Assembly (NCBI GenBank): GCA_028293125.1
Contig: JAQGPJ010000009.1
Span: 1-56,290 of the forward strand
Length of the DNA: 56,290 bases
Source: Verrucomicrobiales bacterium
GTDB lineage: Bacteria; Verrucomicrobiota; Verrucomicrobiia; Verrucomicrobiales; V1-33
Direction of reading: 5' to 3'
Under the pieces are notes generated by a model. The model ran no database searches, was not told the origin of the DNA, and saw only the letters and a list, made by a program, of their open reading frames with translations. Shown here in pieces: positions 53,296 through 56,290 of this stretch (its first letter is position 1; each line of letters starts with the position of its first letter). Made by a program: the position numbers and the translations under genes.

Positions 53296-54741
53296 ATGAC
53301 AGCAACGCCCGCCCTGATTTTCTCCGAAGCTCCTTTTTCCTCCTGGGCCTGGGCCGGGGCCGCCGCTGTGGCTGTTTTGCAGTGGACGCTGATACCCCAC
53401 CTGTTGGCCCAGCGGAACAAATCGCCGAATGCCATGCTGGCCTGGCTGTGGGCCATCCTGCTGTTTCCGGTGGTGGGAGCGCTGTTCTATCTGCTGATGG
53501 GGTCCGAGCGCCTGCGCCGGAAGCGGCTGCGGCTGGTGCATGATCTGGAGCGCCAGCGGGGGAAGTTCCGGCAGCGCGCGGCCTGCGCCGTGATGGACCG
53601 CATCCCGGAACTGGCGCGCATCAATGGCTTCGAGCCCGCCTGCGGCAACCACGCAGTGATGCTCCCGGATGGGGAGAGCTTTTTCGCGGCCATGCTGGAG
53701 ATGATCCACAACGCCCGCCGCCATCTGCACGTGGAATTTTACATCTGGAACCGCGATGAGGCTGGCCGCCGGGTCCGGGATGCCCTGGCGGAGGCCGCGG
53801 AGCGCGGTGTGGAGGTGCGGGTGCTGCTGGATGAGATGGGCAGCGTGTCCATGTTCCGGCATTTCTTCCGCCGCCTTCCGGCGGCAGGCAGCCGGTTTTC
53901 ATGGTTTCACACCTTTGCCCCTCTGAAGGGCCGCATCCACCTGAATCTGCGCAATCATCGGAAGCTGGTCATCGCCGACGGCACGGAGGCCCTGACCGGA
54001 GGCATCAATGTGGGCAATGAGTACTGGACCGGGGAAAAGCCGGATAAGCCGCCCTACCGCGATCTGGGCCTGCGGATCAAGGGTCCGGTGGTGGAGCAGC
54101 TGTCGGCGGTGTTCGCGGAGGACTGGTATTTCGCCACCGGCGAGGCGTTGCTGAGCAATGAGCTGTATTACCCGGAAAATCCCCCCGTCGGGGATATGGA
54201 AATCCAGGTGGTGCCGGGCGGCCCGGACAATGATCTGAATGAAATCCAGCTGACCGTGCTGGCCATTCTCCAACGGGCCAAAAAAAGTGTGCGCCTGATC
54301 ACACCTTACTTTGTGCCGGAGGACGCCATCCTTTCCACCCTGCGGCTGGCGTCCATGAGGGGCATAAAGATCGAACTGATGGTCCCTGCCAAAGGCGACC
54401 ATGGCTATCTCACCCATGTGACACGCTCGTTTTATGAGGATCTGCTGCCCTACGGCATCCGCATTTTTGAATACCAGCCCGGCATGCTCCATGCCAAGCT
54501 GGGCATCTTTGATGGGCGCAGCGTCATGTGCGGCAGCGCCAATTTGGATGTGAGGTCCCTGCGCATCAATTTTGAGCTGAATGTCGCTGTCATTTCCGAA
54601 CCGCTGGCCAGGGAATTCGATGCCTACTTTGAGGACAACCTGCGCCACTGCCGGGAGGTGACCTTGGAGGAGCACCAGCGCCGGGGCTTTCGGGCCAAAT
54701 TCCTGGAAGCCATCTTCCGCCCCTTGGCGTCGCTGCTGTAG
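53296..54741 (+). CDS. cls: Cardiolipin synthase
   Basis: 481 residues in the inner membrane. N-terminal PLDc_N segment with two helices (about 10-60, including LLFPVVGALFYLLMG), then two phospholipase D HKD motifs. They are NHRKLVIADGTEALTGGINVG and LHAKLGIFDGRSVMCGSANLD, the second being the tidier. Joins two phosphatidylglycerols to make cardiolipin. The ATG chosen gives the usual length; the frame is open upstream within yggS. Third gene of the tatD-yggS-cls run. A stem-loop overlaps its stop codon. Confidence 0.94.
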   Translation: MTATPALIFSEAPFSSWAWAGAAAVAVLQWTLIPHLLAQRNKSPNAMLAWLWAILLFPVVGALFYLLMGSERLRRKRLRLVHDLERQRGKFRQRAACAVMDRIPELARINGFEPACGNHAVMLPDGESFFAAMLEMIHNARRHLHVEFYIWNRDEAGRRVRDALAEAAERGVEVRVLLDEMGSVSMFRHFFRRLPAAGSRFSWFHTFAPLKGRIHLNLRNHRKLVIADGTEALTGGINVGNEYWTGEKPDKPPYRDLGLRIKGPVVEQLSAVFAEDWYFATGEALLSNELYYPENPPVGDMEIQVVPGGPDNDLNEIQLTVLAILQRAKKSVRLITPYFVPEDAILSTLRLASMRGIKIELMVPAKGDHGYLTHVTRSFYEDLLPYGIRIFEYQPGMLHAKLGIFDGRSVMCGSANLDVRSLRINFELNVAVISEPLAREFDAYFEDNLRHCREVTLEEHQRRGFRAKFLEAIFRPLASLL

Positions 54742-54772
54742 GCGGGCCAAAAAAGTGGGGCGGGGGCCCGCC
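54741..54772. terminator. Stem-loop between convergent cls and porin genes
   Basis: GGCGGGCC and GGCCCGCC form an 8-bp stem with a 16-nt loop beginning at the last base of the cls stop codon. No T run. Candidate bidirectional terminator. Confidence 0.4.
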
Positions 54773-54837
54773 TCCAAAACCGGCACCCCGCCCTGGTATC
54801 CAAGGACCAAAGGGACATTCTCAGACTGCGGGCCGCC

Positions 54838-55992
54838 TCACCAGGCCACGCGCACGCCGGTCATGAAGGTCCAGCCTTCATACCCGGGACCGGTGCCACC
54901 CTCCATATTCGCATATTCCATGGACGTCATGAGTTTCAGCTTGTGACCGTAGATGTAATAGTTCAGGCCGGCCAGCAGGGCCTGGTACTGGCTGCCGGCG
55001 GTGCCGCCCGCGGCGCGCTCGTAGCGGCTCTGGGGCACGAGGCCGTTTTCCTCATCCGCGAAGGAGAGCGTGCCGCGCACCACGGCCTGCAGCTTGTCCG
55101 TGAAATTGTAGGTCGGAATGACCACCCAGCTGAAGGCGTTGCTGTTGTCGCCGAATCCACCGATGAAATCATTGATTAAACCCCATTTTCCATCCCGCAG
55201 GGTGAGATTCAGGGACACGCCGTCCTCGAAGTAATTGAAGACGGTGTCCTCGGCCGAATCCTTCTCGCGGTGCATATAGTCGGCGCGGATTTCGGCCTCT
55301 TTCAGTCCCAGGGTCTCCTTCAAATCATAACCCAGGCTGGCAAAGCCGGTCCAGCCGGCGTGGAACTGACCGAACTCCCGGTCCACGTCGTTGGAGATCA
55401 CCGCCGCATACCAGTTCCACTGCTGGACCTTGCCGAAAACCGCGACGCCCGGCGCATAGTCCGGACGGAACTGGTTCACCAGCTGGGAGCGCTCGAAGGT
55501 CAGGATCTCCCGGGAGGAGGTGGAGAACTCCTTGGTGAATCTGGGCTCGAATTTACCGACCCGCAGGTTGAAGGCCTTGCTGGGGGAATACTCGGCATAG
55601 GCATCCCGGAGGGAGGAGTAGAACGGGTCCAGATTCTCCGCCGTGATCATCTCCGCTTTGATCTTCAGCTTATTCTCAAACATCGCCAGCTGGAGACCGA
55701 GGTGGAAGCGGCGGTTCTCCCAGTCATGGATATCCTCCCGGTCGGAATCCACATTGTAAAACTGTCCCTGGTAGCGGCCGATGAAGGAGACCTCGTTCAG
55801 AAAGGGACTGTCAGGGTTTTTGTAAAAGGTCGCCAGACCCCAGATTTTGTCGAAGATGGATTCCTCTTTTTCTGGAGCTGTGGCTGTGGTGGTGGCCGTG
55901 CTGGAGATTTCAGTGGTCTGCGTGCCGGCGGCGGCGGGAAGGCTGAGAGCGGCCAGAAAAGCGGCGCAGAGGCCGGTCATGGTGTGCTTCAT
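54838..55992 (-). CDS. Outer-membrane porin, OprO/OprP-like
   Basis: 384 residues with a signal peptide (about 1-23, HTMTGLCAAFLAALSLPAAA). The mature protein has alternating hydrophobic strands such as NEVSFIGRYQGQFYNVD, RRFHLGLQLAMFENKLKIKA, FNLRVGKFEPRFTKEFSTS, KLKLMTSMEYANM and ends in MTGVRVAW with a final Trp, typical for beta-barrel recognition. It resembles phosphate- and polyphosphate-selective porins, though substrate is inferred. The longer upstream frame lacks a signal. Upstream lie an inverted repeat, a possible promoter, and the end of an insertion sequence within 190 bp. Confidence 0.85.
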   Translation of the reverse strand: MKHTMTGLCAAFLAALSLPAAAGTQTTEISSTATTTATAPEKEESIFDKIWGLATFYKNPDSPFLNEVSFIGRYQGQFYNVDSDREDIHDWENRRFHLGLQLAMFENKLKIKAEMITAENLDPFYSSLRDAYAEYSPSKAFNLRVGKFEPRFTKEFSTSSREILTFERSQLVNQFRPDYAPGVAVFGKVQQWNWYAAVISNDVDREFGQFHAGWTGFASLGYDLKETLGLKEAEIRADYMHREKDSAEDTVFNYFEDGVSLNLTLRDGKWGLINDFIGGFGDNSNAFSWVVIPTYNFTDKLQAVVRGTLSFADEENGLVPQSRYERAAGGTAGSQYQALLAGLNYYIYGHKLKLMTSMEYANMEGGTGPGYEGWTFMTGVRVAW

Positions 55993-56102
55993 AAAATGGA
56001 ATGGATGGGATCGGATGGATGTATGGATGGCTGCTGCCCGGATGGGATGTCCGGCGTGAAACAGGTATTTAACAAGGTACGTCATGCAGGCGAGCAATGG
56101 TC

Positions 56103-56120
56103 TGTGACAGGTTCGTCACA
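56103..56120. promoter_or_regulatory. Inverted repeat TGTGAC-N6-GTCACA upstream of the porin
   Basis: TGTGAC and GTCACA are separated by AGGTTC, 111 bp before the porin start. It looks like a CRP-family site, but the spacing of the TGTGA and TCACA halves is 8 rather than 6. A TTTACA hexamer (minus strand, 56153-56158) with TTTCTA 17 bp on is a possible promoter here. Confidence 0.35.
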
Positions 56121-56179
56121 CGAGTGTGGTAGAAAGTGGATTGGCCTCCGGCTGTAAAGATTAATTCTAGAGTGTGTCG

Positions 56180-56290
56180 TCATGAGATAGCAGCCCATAA
56201 AATGGCGCAACGGAACTGGACGGCGGCCAGATACGAGGCCGCACGCTTTGCGTAACGCGTGGCGATTCCGCGCCATTCCTTGATCCGCAG
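56180..56290 (-). mobile_element. IS5-type transposase, C-terminal end of an insertion sequence
   Basis: The last 36 residues are visible; the rest lies beyond the right edge. EWRGIATRYAKRAASYLAAV followed by FRCAILWAAIS and a stop is the typical C terminus of IS5-family transposases. The element probably ends near 56170, where CTAG (a YTAR/TA-type target) meets GAGTGTGTCG. The element sits upstream of the porin gene, and its end may affect the porin promoter. Confidence 0.8.

Overview
The window is GC-rich chromosomal DNA from a bacterium that is most likely a member of the Verrucomicrobiota. Three things suggest this. Many predicted secreted or Tat-exported proteins are of types common in the Planctomycetes-Verrucomicrobia group: a redoxin/cytochrome c/copper monooxygenase/EF-hand fusion, a GH123-like glycosidase, a beta-helix protein, and a giant protein with DTDGDG calcium repeats. 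The housekeeping genes are of ordinary bacterial type. One perfect TGTTC-N4-GAACA palindrome matches the LexA box I recall being described for Verrucomicrobia. No rRNA, tRNA, CRISPR array or prophage was seen. Most genes lack an obvious Shine-Dalgarno sequence, so starts were chosen from ATG codons, signal peptides and family length.

Layout, left half. A Tat-exported protein is cut by the left edge. Then come a 5'-truncated repeat protein, thrC, and the divergent redox fusion. A minus-strand cluster follows (GH123-like glycosidase, S41 protease, tsaD and a MauE/DoxX protein, with tsaD and the last gene overlapping by 4 bp). Next are the 1007-residue triple-module secreted protein, a beta-lactamase-like serine hydrolase and small unknown genes. 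nuoM-nuoN stand apart from the rest of complex I, behind a 500-bp regulatory-looking region that carries a perfect TGTGA-N6-TCACA site and an 18-bp palindrome. A LAB_N membrane protein, def, serA, an esterase, a sugar-phosphate transferase with the LexA-like box between them, and ychF complete this half.

Layout, right half. A beta-helix gene is interrupted by one in-frame TGA. It is followed by an MFS transporter, two small membrane proteins, a Uma2 nuclease-fold protein, rpe, an envelope pair (processive GT2 and L,D-transpeptidase) and rpsT with its own promoter and terminator. Next come an orphan catalytic domain of a BsuBI/PstI restriction enzyme, Ser/Gly-rich and DUF350 membrane proteins, an AlkD-like repeat protein, a secreted PEP-synthase-like protein with reshuffled domains, an hscC/J-protein chaperone pair, a sialidase, tatD, a YggS homologue, cardiolipin synthase and a phosphate-porin-like protein. 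The 3' end of an IS5-type transposase lies at the right edge.

Taken together, the region mixes core metabolism (Thr, Ser, the pentose phosphate pathway, protein maturation, respiration) with envelope building and glycan attack (GH123-like, GH33, beta-helix, GT2, L,D-transpeptidase, polyprenyl-phosphate sugar transferase, porin). Nothing here is a proven new system. The most rewarding leads are the secreted PEP-synthase-like protein, the orphan BsuBI/PstI domain, the LexA-like and CRP-like sites, and a pair of 30-nt stem-loops with compensatory base changes lying downstream of two unrelated genes.
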